Of a DNA stretch of 64,000 nt, positions 25,165 through 33,659 are shown piece by piece. The first letter of the stretch is position 1; each line of letters opens with the position of its first letter. Under the pieces are notes generated by a model. The model searched no databases, was not told the DNA's origin, and was given only the letters and a program-made list of their open reading frames with translations. The position numbers were made by a program, and so were the translations under genes. This DNA comes from UBA7985 sp002690455 (lineage in GTDB: Bacteria > Pseudomonadota > Alphaproteobacteria > UBA7985). The DNA is taken from NCBI GenBank assembly GCA_965662775.1, contig CBFIIW010000015.1:13308-77307 (forward strand), written 5' to 3'.

Positions 25165-26139
25165 ATGGGTGAACCATTGCCTGTCGATCTCCGGCAACGA
25201 CTAAGAGACTTTCCTGTGATCGGCGCACCGCTGTTTATCATTTCAAACCCGGATCTGGTTCTTGAGCAATGCAAGAACGGCGTCGTTGGGTCGTTTCCGG
25301 CACTCAATGCACGCCCAGAGGCCACCTTGGATGAGTGGCTTGCTCGGATCACTGAGGAGTTGGACGCCTTTAACGCAGCCAATCCAGACCGCCCCGCTGC
25401 GCCTTTTGCGGTCAATCAGATTTGTCATCCATCGAATAACCGGCTAGAGCACGACGTCCAGATGTGCGTCAAATACCAGGTGCCGGTGGTGATCACTTCG
25501 CTCAATCCACCCAAAGAGGTGGTGCAGGCGGTGCACTCCTACGGTGGTATCATTATGCATGACATTATCTCTATTCGGCATGCTGAGAAAGCGCTGGAGC
25601 AGGGGGTGGATGGCCTTATCTGTGTTGCCGCAGGTGCGGGCGGACACGCTGGCATGCTTTCGCCCTTCGCGCTCATTCGCGAGATCCGCAGTTTCTTCGA
25701 CGGACCCGTTGCGCTGTCCGGGGCAATCTCCTCTGGCGATGCCGTGCTGGCAGCGCAGGCGATGGGCGCTGACTTTGCCTACATCGGCACCCGCTTCATC
25801 GCCACCGAGGAGGCGCAGGCCGACCCGGACTACAAGCAGATGATCGTCGATTCTGCCGCAAAGGATGTTGTTTACACGAACCTGTTCACTGGGGTTGCGG
25901 GCAACTATCTGTCCAAGTCGGTTGAAAGGGCCGGTCTGGACCCCCGCAATTTGCCCGTGGCCGATAAGTCGAAGATGAATTTTGGCTCAGGTGGAAACAC
26001 AAAAGCCAAGGCCTGGCGGGATATCTGGGGCGCAGGCCAAGGAGTCGGGAACATCACCGAAGCCGGCCCGGTGGCGGAGGTGATCGATACATTGAAGGCC
26101 GAGTACGCCGCCGCCCGAGCCCACCTAGTTGGCCATTAG
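25165..26139 (+). CDS. Nitronate monooxygenase family flavoprotein
   Basis: FMN-dependent TIM-barrel enzymes of this family oxidise alkyl nitronates; relatives include enoyl-ACP reductase FabK and IMP-dehydrogenase-like proteins. In 324 residues one sees FPVIGAPLFIISNPDLVLEQ, the substrate-region PFAVNQICHPSNNRLEHD, and the phosphate-binding loops CVAAGAGGHAGMLSP and ALSGAISSGDAVLAAQAMGA with ADFAYIGTRFIAT. GAGGAGG precedes the ATG. Its last 15 nt overlap the convergent DUF192 gene. True substrate is uncertain because annotation in this family is broad. Confidence 0.88.
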   Translation: MGEPLPVDLRQRLRDFPVIGAPLFIISNPDLVLEQCKNGVVGSFPALNARPEATLDEWLARITEELDAFNAANPDRPAAPFAVNQICHPSNNRLEHDVQMCVKYQVPVVITSLNPPKEVVQAVHSYGGIIMHDIISIRHAEKALEQGVDGLICVAAGAGGHAGMLSPFALIREIRSFFDGPVALSGAISSGDAVLAAQAMGADFAYIGTRFIATEEAQADPDYKQMIVDSAAKDVVYTNLFTGVAGNYLSKSVERAGLDPRNLPVADKSKMNFGSGGNTKAKAWRDIWGAGQGVGNITEAGPVAEVIDTLKAEYAAARAHLVGH

Positions 26140-26688
26140 CGCGTCGAGACGTTCGAGGTAGTCGATCGTTTTAGGGCCAAACTCAAACAGGGTGTCCGCA
26201 TCGATCCCAAGTGCTGCCGCTTCCCCGCCATCGATTTCCAGCACGAAGCGGGCCGGGCCTTCAGACGGCCTGGACGTTCGCGACAGGGGCGTGGCCTCCC
26301 GCTGGATACTGACCAGCTTCGCGTCCGCGCTGATGAAAATCATATCCAAAGGGATGAGTGTGTTTGCCATCCAGAACGCCTGCATCTGTTCTCGTTGAAA
26401 TATGAAGAGCATGCCTTTGCTCACGCCCAGAACCGGCCGGTACATGAGCCCGCGCGCGTGCTGTTGGGGCGTGGTTGCGACTTCGATGTCGAAGACAAAG
26501 CGCCCGTTCTCTGTGGTGATGGTGAGAATATCCATGCCAAAGGCCATGGGTTCCACGCCTTCGGGCAGTTGGGCGGTAGATTGTGCCTGAACCGGGGGCA
26601 GCAGACCCACGGCGAGCAGGCACCACAGACCGAAAGTGATCCGAGCGAACATTTGCAACCGCATCAGGAGGCTTCCTCGCAGGTTCAT
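26125..26688 (-). CDS. DUF192 family exported protein
   Basis: DUF192 is a small conserved fold of unknown function often found as a secreted protein. The 187-residue product has a probable signal peptide ending near PPVQAQS (residues ~30-36) and the DUF192 core: FDIEVATTPQQHARGLMYRP, GMLFIFQREQMQAFWMANT, IPLDMIFISAD and FVLEIDGG. The 3' end overlaps the convergent nitronate monooxygenase gene by 15 nt. An ATG at residue 9 (MRLQMFARI) is an alternative start. Confidence 0.88.
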   Translation of the reverse strand: MNLRGSLLMRLQMFARITFGLWCLLAVGLLPPVQAQSTAQLPEGVEPMAFGMDILTITTENGRFVFDIEVATTPQQHARGLMYRPVLGVSKGMLFIFQREQMQAFWMANTLIPLDMIFISADAKLVSIQREATPLSRTSRPSEGPARFVLEIDGGEAAALGIDADTLFEFGPKTIDYLERLDALMAN

Positions 26689-26800
26689 TCATGCCCCTCT
26701 CTACGCTTTATCTGACAGAAACGCACATGAAGTTTGCGTGACGTCGGAGCAACTAACGTTTTGCATTCGCATCGGTCTGGTTTACCAAAGGTGTAATAGA

Positions 26801-26890
26801 CGCAGGGGAGCACTTCCCACACAGGAAAGTGCTGAGAGGCGGTGCGCCGCGACCCTAAACACCTGATCGAGTTCGGACTCGCGGAGGGAG
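26801..26890 (+). promoter_or_regulatory. TPP riboswitch (THI element)
   Basis: The conserved thi-box elements occur in order: GGGGAGC (26805-26811), GCTGAGA (26831-26837), ACCC (26852-26855), CCTGATC (26862-26868) and the closing GCGGAGGGAG (26881-26890). A variable stem GGCGGTGCGCCGC lies between. The closing strand contains the GGAGGG that acts as the Shine-Dalgarno of thiX four nt downstream, so thiamine pyrophosphate binding should mask translation initiation directly. Confidence 0.92.
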
Positions 26891-26891
26891 C

Positions 26892-27692
26892 GTGGTGAAA
26901 GCACTAAGGGCGGCACGACCGCTCGTCTTATCTGTTGGATTTCTCAGTCTTTGGTGGCTTGCGGCGCTGGCAATTCATGCGGCGACGGGCAAGGGCCGGT
27001 TTCTCCTGCCTTCCCCGGATCTTGTCTGGTCCGCTTTGGCCGAAAACCCTAGCTATTTCATCAAGGGGTTTCGAGTGACCCTGGTCACAGTGGTATTGGG
27101 ACTGGTGATCGGCGCGATGCTGGGCCTATGGCTGACGATCCTGCTAGCGCTCTCCCGCGGACTGCGGTTCTGGTTGCTGCCATTGTTGGTCATCTCACAA
27201 GCCATACCGGTGTTTGCGCTCGCGCCGCTCCTTGTGCAGTGGCTTGGCTGGGGTTTGGCGCCCAAGGTCGCGATGACGACCCTTATTCTTTTTTTTCCGG
27301 TCACTATGGCCTTCTGGGGTGCGCTTCGCGCCGTCGATCGTGACATCATTGACGCAGCCCGGGTGTTCGGCGCCAACCGCTGGCAGCTGCTGCGCACGAC
27401 CTACCTGCCACTGGCGCTGCCCGGTGGGCTGAACGGGCTGAAGTCTGCCGCAGCCATTGCACCCATCGGCGCCTTTATCGGTGAGCTGGTAGGGGGACAG
27501 CAGGTCGGCGGCGCTTATGGCCTTGGCTACATCATCCTCCGTGAACTCAAGATCAACGCTCGCACTGACACCATGATGGTGGCGGTGGTGTTCATGATCA
27601 TTCTTGCGCTTGGGCTCTATGCCCTCGTTTCCCTTGTTGCTTCTCGGGCGTCGGCCTGGGCGGTAAGCGACCTAAAACCACTGGAGTCCTGA
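26892..27692 (+). CDS. thiX: ABC transporter permease for thiamine pyrimidine precursor
   Basis: A 266-residue inner-membrane permease of the binding-protein-dependent type with about six hydrophobic segments and the cytoplasmic EAA-like loop DAARVFGANRWQLLRTTYLPLALPG (quoted in part; residues ~155-178). The start is one of two consecutive GTG codons (26892 or 26895). The TPP riboswitch immediately upstream and thiY 3 nt downstream identify it as ThiX of the hydroxymethylpyrimidine/formylaminopyrimidine uptake system. The expected ATPase subunit gene thiZ is not adjacent. Confidence 0.9.
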   Translation: MVKALRAARPLVLSVGFLSLWWLAALAIHAATGKGRFLLPSPDLVWSALAENPSYFIKGFRVTLVTVVLGLVIGAMLGLWLTILLALSRGLRFWLLPLLVISQAIPVFALAPLLVQWLGWGLAPKVAMTTLILFFPVTMAFWGALRAVDRDIIDAARVFGANRWQLLRTTYLPLALPGGLNGLKSAAAIAPIGAFIGELVGGQQVGGAYGLGYIILRELKINARTDTMMVAVVFMIILALGLYALVSLVASRASAWAVSDLKPLES

Positions 27693-27695
27693 ACC

Positions 27696-28661
27696 ATGAA
27701 ATCCATAAAGCGCTTTGCTATCGCCGGCTTAACCGGGTTCGCTACCTGGGCCAGTCTGCTCGGTACGGCACCTTCCGCGTCAGCCGATCGGGTTACGATC
27801 CTGCTCGATTGGTTCATCAACCCAGATCATGGTCCGCTGTTTGTCGCCGAAGAGCTGGGGCTGTTTGAAGCACAGGGACTGGAGGTCGAGCTGATCGAGC
27901 CTGCTGACCCTTCGGCGCCCCCTCGTCAGGTCGCCGCCGGTCAGGCTGAGCTGGCAATCTCTTACCAGCCGCAGTTGCATATTCAGGTCGCTGAAGGTTT
28001 GCCGCTCGTTCGGGTTGCGACACTGGTTGCCACACCGCTCAACACGGTGGTGGCGCTCAAAGATGGACCAATCAAGTCGGTTGCTGACCTAAAGGGCCGA
28101 AAGATTGGCTTTTCGGTAGGTGGTTTTGAGGATGCGGTTCTAGGCGCCATGCTAGCGCGCGAGGGCCTTAGCCTCGATGATGTTGAGCTGATCAATGTCA
28201 ACTTCTCGCTTAGTCCATCCTTGTACTCGGGTCAGGTCGATGCCGTTGTCGGAGCCTTTCGCAATTTCGAGCTGAACCAGATGGATATTGCGGGTCGCCC
28301 GGGGGTGGCTTTCTACCCTGAGGAAAACGGTGTCCCCGGCTATGACGAGTTGATCCTGGTTGCGGCACAGGATGGCCTGGATAATCCGGCTATACCGCGG
28401 GTGATTGCCGCGCTGGAAGCAGCGGTGCAGTTCATGATCAATAACCCGGAAGAAGGCTGGGCGCTTTTCATCAAAGGGCGGGAAGAGTTGCTGGACAACG
28501 AGCTCAACCGCCGCGCTTGGCGCGATACCCTGCCACGCTTTGCCCTGCGCCCTGCTGCCATGGATCGAGGGCGATATACGCGTTTTGAGGCATTCCTGAT
28601 CGAGCAGGGGCTGATCTCTGCCGCGCGCCCGGTGTCCAGCTACGCGGTGGAGTTGGAATAG
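27696..28661 (+). CDS. thiY: Periplasmic pyrimidine-precursor binding protein
   Basis: The 321-residue NMT1/THI5-like solute-binding protein has a signal peptide (about residues 1-31, ending SASAD) and the ThiY signature VTILLDWFINPDHGPLFVAEE, in which aromatic residues stack on the pyrimidine; ELAISYQPQLH and GRKIGFSVGGF follow. ThiY captures formylaminopyrimidine or HMP salvaged from degraded thiamine and passes it to ThiX. It is translationally close to thiX and under the same TPP riboswitch. No gene for an ATP-binding partner follows; the next ORF is a stress protein. Confidence 0.92.
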   Translation: MKSIKRFAIAGLTGFATWASLLGTAPSASADRVTILLDWFINPDHGPLFVAEELGLFEAQGLEVELIEPADPSAPPRQVAAGQAELAISYQPQLHIQVAEGLPLVRVATLVATPLNTVVALKDGPIKSVADLKGRKIGFSVGGFEDAVLGAMLAREGLSLDDVELINVNFSLSPSLYSGQVDAVVGAFRNFELNQMDIAGRPGVAFYPEENGVPGYDELILVAAQDGLDNPAIPRVIAALEAAVQFMINNPEEGWALFIKGREELLDNELNRRAWRDTLPRFALRPAAMDRGRYTRFEAFLIEQGLISAARPVSSYAVELE

Positions 28662-28754
28662 ACAACAAAGCTGCTTATGTTTGAAGAGCCGAACCCAGAG
28701 CGCCGCCCGCCCTATCCTGTGGCTCCGTCAGTTTCAGAACATTCAGGTATCATC

Positions 28755-29582
28755 ATGCAGATCAAAACCATTGTTGTTCATCTTGAAAACGCCGAGCTCT
28801 GCTCCGCGCGACTAGCGACAGCTATTGAAATGGCTGACCGACACGGTGCGCACCTAACCGGCCTGTTCCTGTCGATCGAGGAATTCGACGGAGACATCTA
28901 TGGTCGATCCCGGGGGCGCGGTTTGCGCGGTGCACGCAGCGACCGGCTGGCAGCTGAGTCCGCTCAGGCAAAGGCTGACTTCGAAGGTGCCTGCAAGGTG
29001 GCTGGTCTGGCGTCCTATCGTTTCACCACCGAAATCGGAACCGACGAGCATGATCTGGAGATCCACGCAAGGGCGGCGGACTTGCTCATTGTATCGGATG
29101 TTCAGGAGCGGACGTTGGAAGACCGCTTCGTGCGCGGTCTGCCAGAGACACTGGCGCTGTCATCCGGTTTACCAGTGCTCGTCTTGCCACAGGAGTTTGA
29201 GGGAGCGTTTAATCCCAAGACAGTGCTTATTGCGTGGAAATCCTCGCGAGAAGCCGTGCGGGCTGTGCGGGATAATCTTGGGCTGTTGCAGGCGGCTGAT
29301 TCAGTCATCCTTCTTTGCGTCGGTGATGTTGAAGAAAGCGGACAGTTGCCCGCAGACCAGATCCTCAACTTCCTGAAGCGCCACGGGGTCGAGGCGCAGG
29401 TTCGTCACGACTATGGTGAAACCGCGCCGGGCAAGGTGATCCTTGCCACGGCTCAGGAGATCGGCGCTGGTGCTGTGGTTATGGGGGCTCATGGTCACCC
29501 ATCCTGGCGCAATCTGGTGCTTGGCAATACCACCCGCTACGTCCTGCGCCACCATCGTATGCCACTGCTGCTGAGCCATTAG
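28755..29582 (+). CDS. Tandem universal stress protein (UspA family)
   Basis: The product has two Usp repeats in 275 residues. The N-terminal repeat begins IKTIVVHLENAELCSARLAT and is degenerate at the ATP loop. The C-terminal repeat begins near residue 152 (NPKTVLIAWKSSREAVRAV) and ends with the nucleotide-binding GAHGHPSWRNLVLGNTTRYV, matching G-2x-G-9x-G(S/T). I start at the ATG at 28755, where the fold begins; an ORF extension from 28677 adds 26 residues with no family match. The cellular role is unknown; Usp proteins commonly respond to starvation. Confidence 0.88.
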   Translation: MQIKTIVVHLENAELCSARLATAIEMADRHGAHLTGLFLSIEEFDGDIYGRSRGRGLRGARSDRLAAESAQAKADFEGACKVAGLASYRFTTEIGTDEHDLEIHARAADLLIVSDVQERTLEDRFVRGLPETLALSSGLPVLVLPQEFEGAFNPKTVLIAWKSSREAVRAVRDNLGLLQAADSVILLCVGDVEESGQLPADQILNFLKRHGVEAQVRHDYGETAPGKVILATAQEIGAGAVVMGAHGHPSWRNLVLGNTTRYVLRHHRMPLLLSH

Positions 29583-29802
29583 CGTTCCATTCGTAGACGG
29601 CAGGTGCGTTTCCGGTCTGTCGACAGCTCCTTCACGCGCACGCTGCAGCACTTCGCGCATGACCGTGTAACGTAGCGCGCAATTGTCTTCAGGGGTGGCT
29701 TACGTTACACCGCCAGCATCACACACACGCGGGCATTCCCGGTTGAGGCAGAAACGTCTGAGACAGGTTCGCGTGGAGGTTTAAACCGGAAGGAAAAAAA
29801 CG
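29583..29802 (+). promoter_or_regulatory. Leader/promoter region upstream of rpsB
   Basis: This 220-nt gap separates the stress protein gene from rpsB and should contain the rpsB-tsf promoter. The best candidate is TTGTCT (29683-29688) with TACACC (29706-29711) at 17-nt spacing, about 95 nt before rpsB. The match is weak. AAGGAAAAAAACG precedes the ATG. No gene is seen. Confidence 0.3.
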
Positions 29803-30786
29803 ATGGCAGCGCCTACGTTCACGCTGCGTCAGCTCATGGAAGCTGGCGTTCACTTTGGTCACAATACCCGCCGCTGGAATCCTAAGATGGCTCCGTTCAT
29901 CTTTGGTGCCCGCAACGGTGTTCACATCATCGACCTCGATCAAACGCGCCCTATGCTGTATCGCGCGCTCGAGGCGGTTACGGCGACTGTGTCCAAGGGT
30001 GGCCGGGTGCTGTTCGTTGGCACAAAGCGGGCTGCTTCGGAAAAGGTTGCTGAAGCCGCCCAGCGCTGCGGCCAGTACTATGTCAATCACCGCTGGCCGG
30101 GCGGTATGCTGACAAACTGGAAGACGATTTCCCAGTCGATCAAGCGAATGCGCGATATTGAAGGGATTATGGGATCCGAGGACCTCGCTAAGCTTTCCAA
30201 GAAAGAAGCGCTGATGATGTCCCGTGACCATGAAAAGCTGATGCGGACCCTGAACGGTATCCGCGACATGGGCGGTCTGCCGGACCTTATCTTCGTGCTG
30301 GACACGAACAAAGAACACCTCGCCGTAGCCGAAGCCAAAGTGCTTGGCATTCCGGTTATTGCCGTGATCGACTCTAACTCTGATCCAGACAGCATCACCT
30401 TCCCCGTACCGGGTAACGACGACGCCCTGCGAGCGATCGACCTGTATTGCGATTTGGTCGCTGACGCCGTGCTGGAAGGCCTGCAGGTTGAGGTAACCGC
30501 CTCTGTCGCTGATCTGGGTTCAAGCGAAGAGGTGCCGGTTGAATCTGCGCTGAGCGAAGATTCTACTGCACCGGCTGAGGAAGCTGCTGCGGCACCGGTT
30601 GAGGAAGCTGCTGCGGCACCGGCTGAGGAAGCTGCTGCTGCACCGGCTGAGGAAGCGACTGCCGCGGAAGAGGCACCTGCCAAAAAGGCAGCTGCAAAGA
30701 AGCCTGCTGCCAAGAAAGCACCAGCCAAGAAGGCACCGACTAAGAAAACCGCGGCAAAGAAGGCTGATGAAAAGGCTGAAGACTGA
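29803..30786 (+). CDS. rpsB: 30S ribosomal protein S2 with long repetitive C-terminal extension
   Basis: Residues 1-235 are a normal S2 (MEAGVHFGHNTRRWNPKM, RVLFVGTKRAASEKVAEAA, RWPGGMLTNWKTI, FVLDTNKEHLAVAEA, IPVIAVIDSN). S2 joins the 30S last and helps recruit S1. The protein then continues for ~85 residues: four 8-residue acidic/alanine repeats of the type APAEEAAA, then a lysine/alanine/proline tail (KKAAAKKPAAKKAPAKKA) resembling histone H1 C-termini. Total 327 residues against about 240 in E. coli. It heads the rpsB-tsf-pyrH-frr block. Confidence 0.97.
   Translation: MAAPTFTLRQLMEAGVHFGHNTRRWNPKMAPFIFGARNGVHIIDLDQTRPMLYRALEAVTATVSKGGRVLFVGTKRAASEKVAEAAQRCGQYYVNHRWPGGMLTNWKTISQSIKRMRDIEGIMGSEDLAKLSKKEALMMSRDHEKLMRTLNGIRDMGGLPDLIFVLDTNKEHLAVAEAKVLGIPVIAVIDSNSDPDSITFPVPGNDDALRAIDLYCDLVADAVLEGLQVEVTASVADLGSSEEVPVESALSEDSTAPAEEAAAAPVEEAAAAPAEEAAAAPAEEATAAEEAPAKKAAAKKPAAKKAPAKKAPTKKTAAKKADEKAED
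30568..30663 (+). repeat. Four 24-bp tandem repeats inside rpsB
   Basis: Units start at 30568, 30592, 30616 and 30640, each beginning GCACCGG(C/T)TGAGGAAGC. The first three are near-identical; the fourth diverges at its end. They encode the 8-residue repeat A-P-A/V-E-E-A-A/T-A. The 24-bp period preserves frame, so copy number can change by slippage without breaking the gene. Confidence 0.95.
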
Positions 30787-30792
30787 TCCATT

Positions 30793-30815
30793 CGCCGAGC
30801 CGGTCCGGCTCGGCG
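30793..30815 (+). promoter_or_regulatory. Strong hairpin between rpsB and tsf
   Basis: CGCCGAGCC (30793-30801) pairs perfectly with GGCTCGGCG (30807-30815) around a 5-nt loop, 7 nt after the rpsB stop. There is no T-run, so it is unlikely to be an efficient intrinsic terminator. It may protect the rpsB mRNA 3' end or tune the rpsB:tsf ratio, as intercistronic structures do in other bacteria. Confidence 0.5.
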
Positions 30816-30960
30816 CCTTCGAGACCTCTAGGCTCCTTCGCAAGAGGGGGGGGCTCTCCTCACTCCCCTCACCGCTACCACCACCACCAATCTTCGAGAC
30901 AAGCCGACCCGGCTCAACCAAGACGCGGGTCGACATCCACCAAGAAAAGGGATCCAGGCA

Positions 30961-31890
30961 ATGGCGAACATTACTGCCGCAATGGTCAAAGAGCTGCGCG
31001 AGACTTCCGGCGCAGGCATGCTGGACTGCAAAAAAGCACTGGTAGAGTCCGACGGCGATATCGAGGCTGCAATCGACTGGCTGCGCCAGAAGGGTCTGTC
31101 CAAGGCTGCTAAGAAATCCAGCCGTGTGGCGGCTGAAGGTCTGGTTGCCTTCGCCGTTGATGGAACTTCCGGGGCGGCGATCGAACTCAACGCCGAGACC
31201 GACTTTGTTTCCCGCAACGAAACCTTCCAGCAGGTGGTCGGCGAAGTGGCGGACCTTTCACTGAAGGCAGGCGGCGATATCAACGCACTGCTGGCCATGG
31301 ACTACCCCGGTACTGGTCGGTCTGTCGCTGATGAAGTCACACACCAGGTTGCGACCATTGGTGAGAACATGAACCTGCGCCGGACTGCTACGCTGAGCGT
31401 TTCTGATGGTGTTGTTGCCGGCTACATGCACAATGCTGTGACCCCTTCAATGGGCAAGATCGCGGTTCTGGTTGCGCTGGAATCCGCTGGTGACAAGGAA
31501 AAACTAGGCGTTTTGGCCAAGCAGATCGCGATGCACGTCGCAGCAACCAACCCTGCTTCGACCACGGTGGACGACCTCGACCCGGCGCTGCTGGAGCGTG
31601 AGAAGAATGTCTTGACGGAGCAGGCACGCGAGTCTGGGAAACCTGAGGAAATCATCGAAAAGATGATCGTAGGTCGGATCCAGAAGTACTACGAAGAAGT
31701 GGTTCTCAACGAGCAGGTCTTCGTAATCGACGGTGAAAACCGGGTGAAAGCCGTTATCGCTGCCCTCGCCAAGGAACTGGGAACGGACATTACTCTGAAG
31801 GGTTTTGTGCGCTTCCAACTCGGTGATGGCATCGAGAAAGAAGAGGGCGATTTCGCGGCCGAGGTTGCAGCAGCTGTCTCTGGTTCCTGA
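30961..31890 (+). CDS. tsf: Elongation factor Ts
   Basis: EF-Ts is the guanine nucleotide exchange factor for EF-Tu. The 309-residue product has the N-terminal domain MANITAAMVKELRETSGAGM with MLDCKKALVESDGDIE (residues ~20-35), the core contact AAEGLVAFAVDGTSGAAIEL, and ETDFVSRNETFQQVV near residue 80 before the dimerisation region. AAAAGGGA precedes the ATG. It lies 174 nt after rpsB and is followed by a clear intrinsic terminator. Confidence 0.97.
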   Translation: MANITAAMVKELRETSGAGMLDCKKALVESDGDIEAAIDWLRQKGLSKAAKKSSRVAAEGLVAFAVDGTSGAAIELNAETDFVSRNETFQQVVGEVADLSLKAGGDINALLAMDYPGTGRSVADEVTHQVATIGENMNLRRTATLSVSDGVVAGYMHNAVTPSMGKIAVLVALESAGDKEKLGVLAKQIAMHVAATNPASTTVDDLDPALLEREKNVLTEQARESGKPEEIIEKMIVGRIQKYYEEVVLNEQVFVIDGENRVKAVIAALAKELGTDITLKGFVRFQLGDGIEKEEGDFAAEVAAAVSGS

Positions 31891-31947
31891 TGGTCGCTGC
31901 CCTGGCCACTTTTGCCAAATTGGGCAGTCTGGATTGTTTTTTGAATC

Positions 31948-31971
31948 AGGGTCGCTTCGGCGGCCCTTTTT
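31948..31971 (+). terminator. Intrinsic terminator after tsf
   Basis: AGGGTCGC (31948-31955), tetraloop TTCG, GCGGCCCT (31960-31967), then a run of T to 31971. The stem has one G-T wobble and the stable UUCG loop. It lies about 58 nt after the tsf stop and separates rpsB-tsf from pyrH. Confidence 0.9.
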
Positions 31972-32093
31972 CATGCGCGCGCCTTGCCAGCATTGAGCCT
32001 CGACTGTTGAGTGCAATTTGAACGCATAATCGGCTTTAAACTCACGCTGGCGTCGGTTACAACAGGGCGAAATCGCAACATGCAGGTGCATCA

Positions 32094-32831
32094 ATGCCAG
32101 ATGGTACTCCCAAAGTCTTTCGACGTGTCCTTTTGAAGATTTCGGGTGAAGCCCTGATGGGCCATCGGAGCTATGGGCTTGATCCGGGGTACGTCGGACG
32201 GGTGGCGAATGAGGTTAAAGGCGTGATGGACCTCGGCTCACAGGTCTGTTTGGTGGTAGGCGGCGGCAATATCTTCCGCGGCGTTTCCGGCGCAGCCGAA
32301 GGAATGGAGCGGGCAACGGCCGATCAGATGGGTATGCTTGCCACAGTGATTAACGCTCTGGCTATGCGCTCCGCCCTGCAGGATATCGGAACAGAGTGCC
32401 GAGTAATGTCAGCCATTCCTATGAACAACGTGTGTGAGCCCTTCATCCGTCAGCGTGCGCTGCGGCATTTGGAAAAGGGACGGGTCGTTATCTTCGCTGC
32501 CGGGACCGGTAACCCGTTCTTCACCACTGATACAGCTGCCGCATTGCGCGCGTCGGAGATGAATTGCGACGCACTGCTAAAGGGCACCAAGGTCGATGGG
32601 GTGTACAATGCCGATCCAGCCAAGCACGCCGATGCTCTTCGCTATGATCACTTGTCCTTCCACCAGGTTCTAGCCGAAGACCTGCACGTGATGGACCACG
32701 CCGCCATCTCTCTGGCGCGCGAGAACCACATCCCGATCCTTGTCTTTTCGCTCAATGAAGAAGGCGCCATGGCGGCTGTCGTGCAAAAGCAGGGTAAGTT
32801 TACCATTGTCGATGATCGTCCTCACGGCTGA
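32094..32831 (+). CDS. pyrH: Uridylate kinase
   Basis: PyrH phosphorylates UMP to UDP, the committed step toward UTP and CTP, as a hexamer regulated by GTP and UTP. The 245-residue amino-acid-kinase-fold protein shows RVLLKISGEALMG near residue 11, LVVGGGNIFRG near residue 56, TADQMGMLATVINALAM, and GNPFFTTDTAAALRASEM near residue 138. It follows the tsf terminator and so has its own promoter. Another weaker terminator lies between it and frr. Confidence 0.97.
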   Translation: MPDGTPKVFRRVLLKISGEALMGHRSYGLDPGYVGRVANEVKGVMDLGSQVCLVVGGGNIFRGVSGAAEGMERATADQMGMLATVINALAMRSALQDIGTECRVMSAIPMNNVCEPFIRQRALRHLEKGRVVIFAAGTGNPFFTTDTAAALRASEMNCDALLKGTKVDGVYNADPAKHADALRYDHLSFHQVLAEDLHVMDHAAISLARENHIPILVFSLNEEGAMAAVVQKQGKFTIVDDRPHG

Positions 32832-32883
32832 GAACGGTGCGGGATTCGAAACAACCGGTTGGGTCGTCAACGGCCTGACAAAC

Positions 32884-32910
32884 CCCCTGCAACTTGGTAC
32901 AGGGGCTTTT
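32884..32910 (+). terminator. Possible intrinsic terminator after pyrH
   Basis: CCCCTG (32884-32889) / CAGGGG (32900-32905) with a 10-nt loop is followed by CTTTTA. The 6-bp stem and four-T run are modest, so it may be a partial terminator or attenuator before frr. Confidence 0.5.
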
Positions 32911-32990
32911 ATCAGTGAAAAGTGGCCAGAAGCGGCGCATTGTCGCCGCAAAGCGCAGCCAGGATTCAAGCCTCGAAGGAGCACCATTTC

Positions 32991-33548
32991 ATGAGCGATG
33001 ACCTGCTGAACGACCTTGATAAGCGCATGTCCGGCGCCGTTGAGAACTTCAAGAATGAATTGCAGGGGCTGCGCACGGGCCGAGCTTCGGCAGACCTGCT
33101 GGCACCGGTGATGGTTGAGGCCTATGGCAGCGCTGTACCAATCAATCAGGTTGGCGCGATTTCGGTGCCAGAACCTCGGATGATTTCGGTTTCAGTCTGG
33201 GACAAGAGCATGGCCGGCGCCGTCGAGCGCGCTATTCGCGACGCCGGCCTGGGGTTGAACCCTATGGCCGACGGCAACCTGATCCGGGTGCCGATCCCAG
33301 ATCTGAACGAGGAGCGCCGCAAGGAGCTCTCCAAAGTTGCTGGCACTTACGCCGAGGCCGCCCGTGTCGCCATCCGCAACGTCCGTCGGGATGGGATGGA
33401 CAAGTCTAAGAGGCTGGAGGCAGAAGGTGAGCTTTCCAAGGATGCGATGCACGACCTCAACGGCGAAATTCAGAAGGTGACCGACCGGCATATAGCCACG
33501 GTCGATTCCATGTTGAGTGAGAAACAGAGTGAAATCATGCAGGTTTGA
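32991..33548 (+). CDS. frr: Ribosome recycling factor
   Basis: RRF with EF-G splits post-termination ribosomes. From the ATG at 32991 (GAAGGAGC upstream) the protein is 185 residues, the standard size; the longer in-frame ORF from 32922 extends into the pyrH terminator region. Family hallmarks: ELQGLRTGRASADLLAPVMV near residue 23, VPEPRMISVSVWDKSM, ADGNLIRVPIPDLNEERRK, and the helix VRRDGMDKSKRLEAEGELSK. Confidence 0.97.
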   Translation: MSDDLLNDLDKRMSGAVENFKNELQGLRTGRASADLLAPVMVEAYGSAVPINQVGAISVPEPRMISVSVWDKSMAGAVERAIRDAGLGLNPMADGNLIRVPIPDLNEERRKELSKVAGTYAEAARVAIRNVRRDGMDKSKRLEAEGELSKDAMHDLNGEIQKVTDRHIATVDSMLSEKQSEIMQV

Positions 33549-33659
33549 CGCGGTGTCGACCTTGGAACGACCAACTCGGCTTGCCTGTATCCCGACCCAC
33601 CCCCCGAAGGCAGCACTTGCAACGCTAATGACGCTCTGGCCAGAAGGACCCACCGCAGC

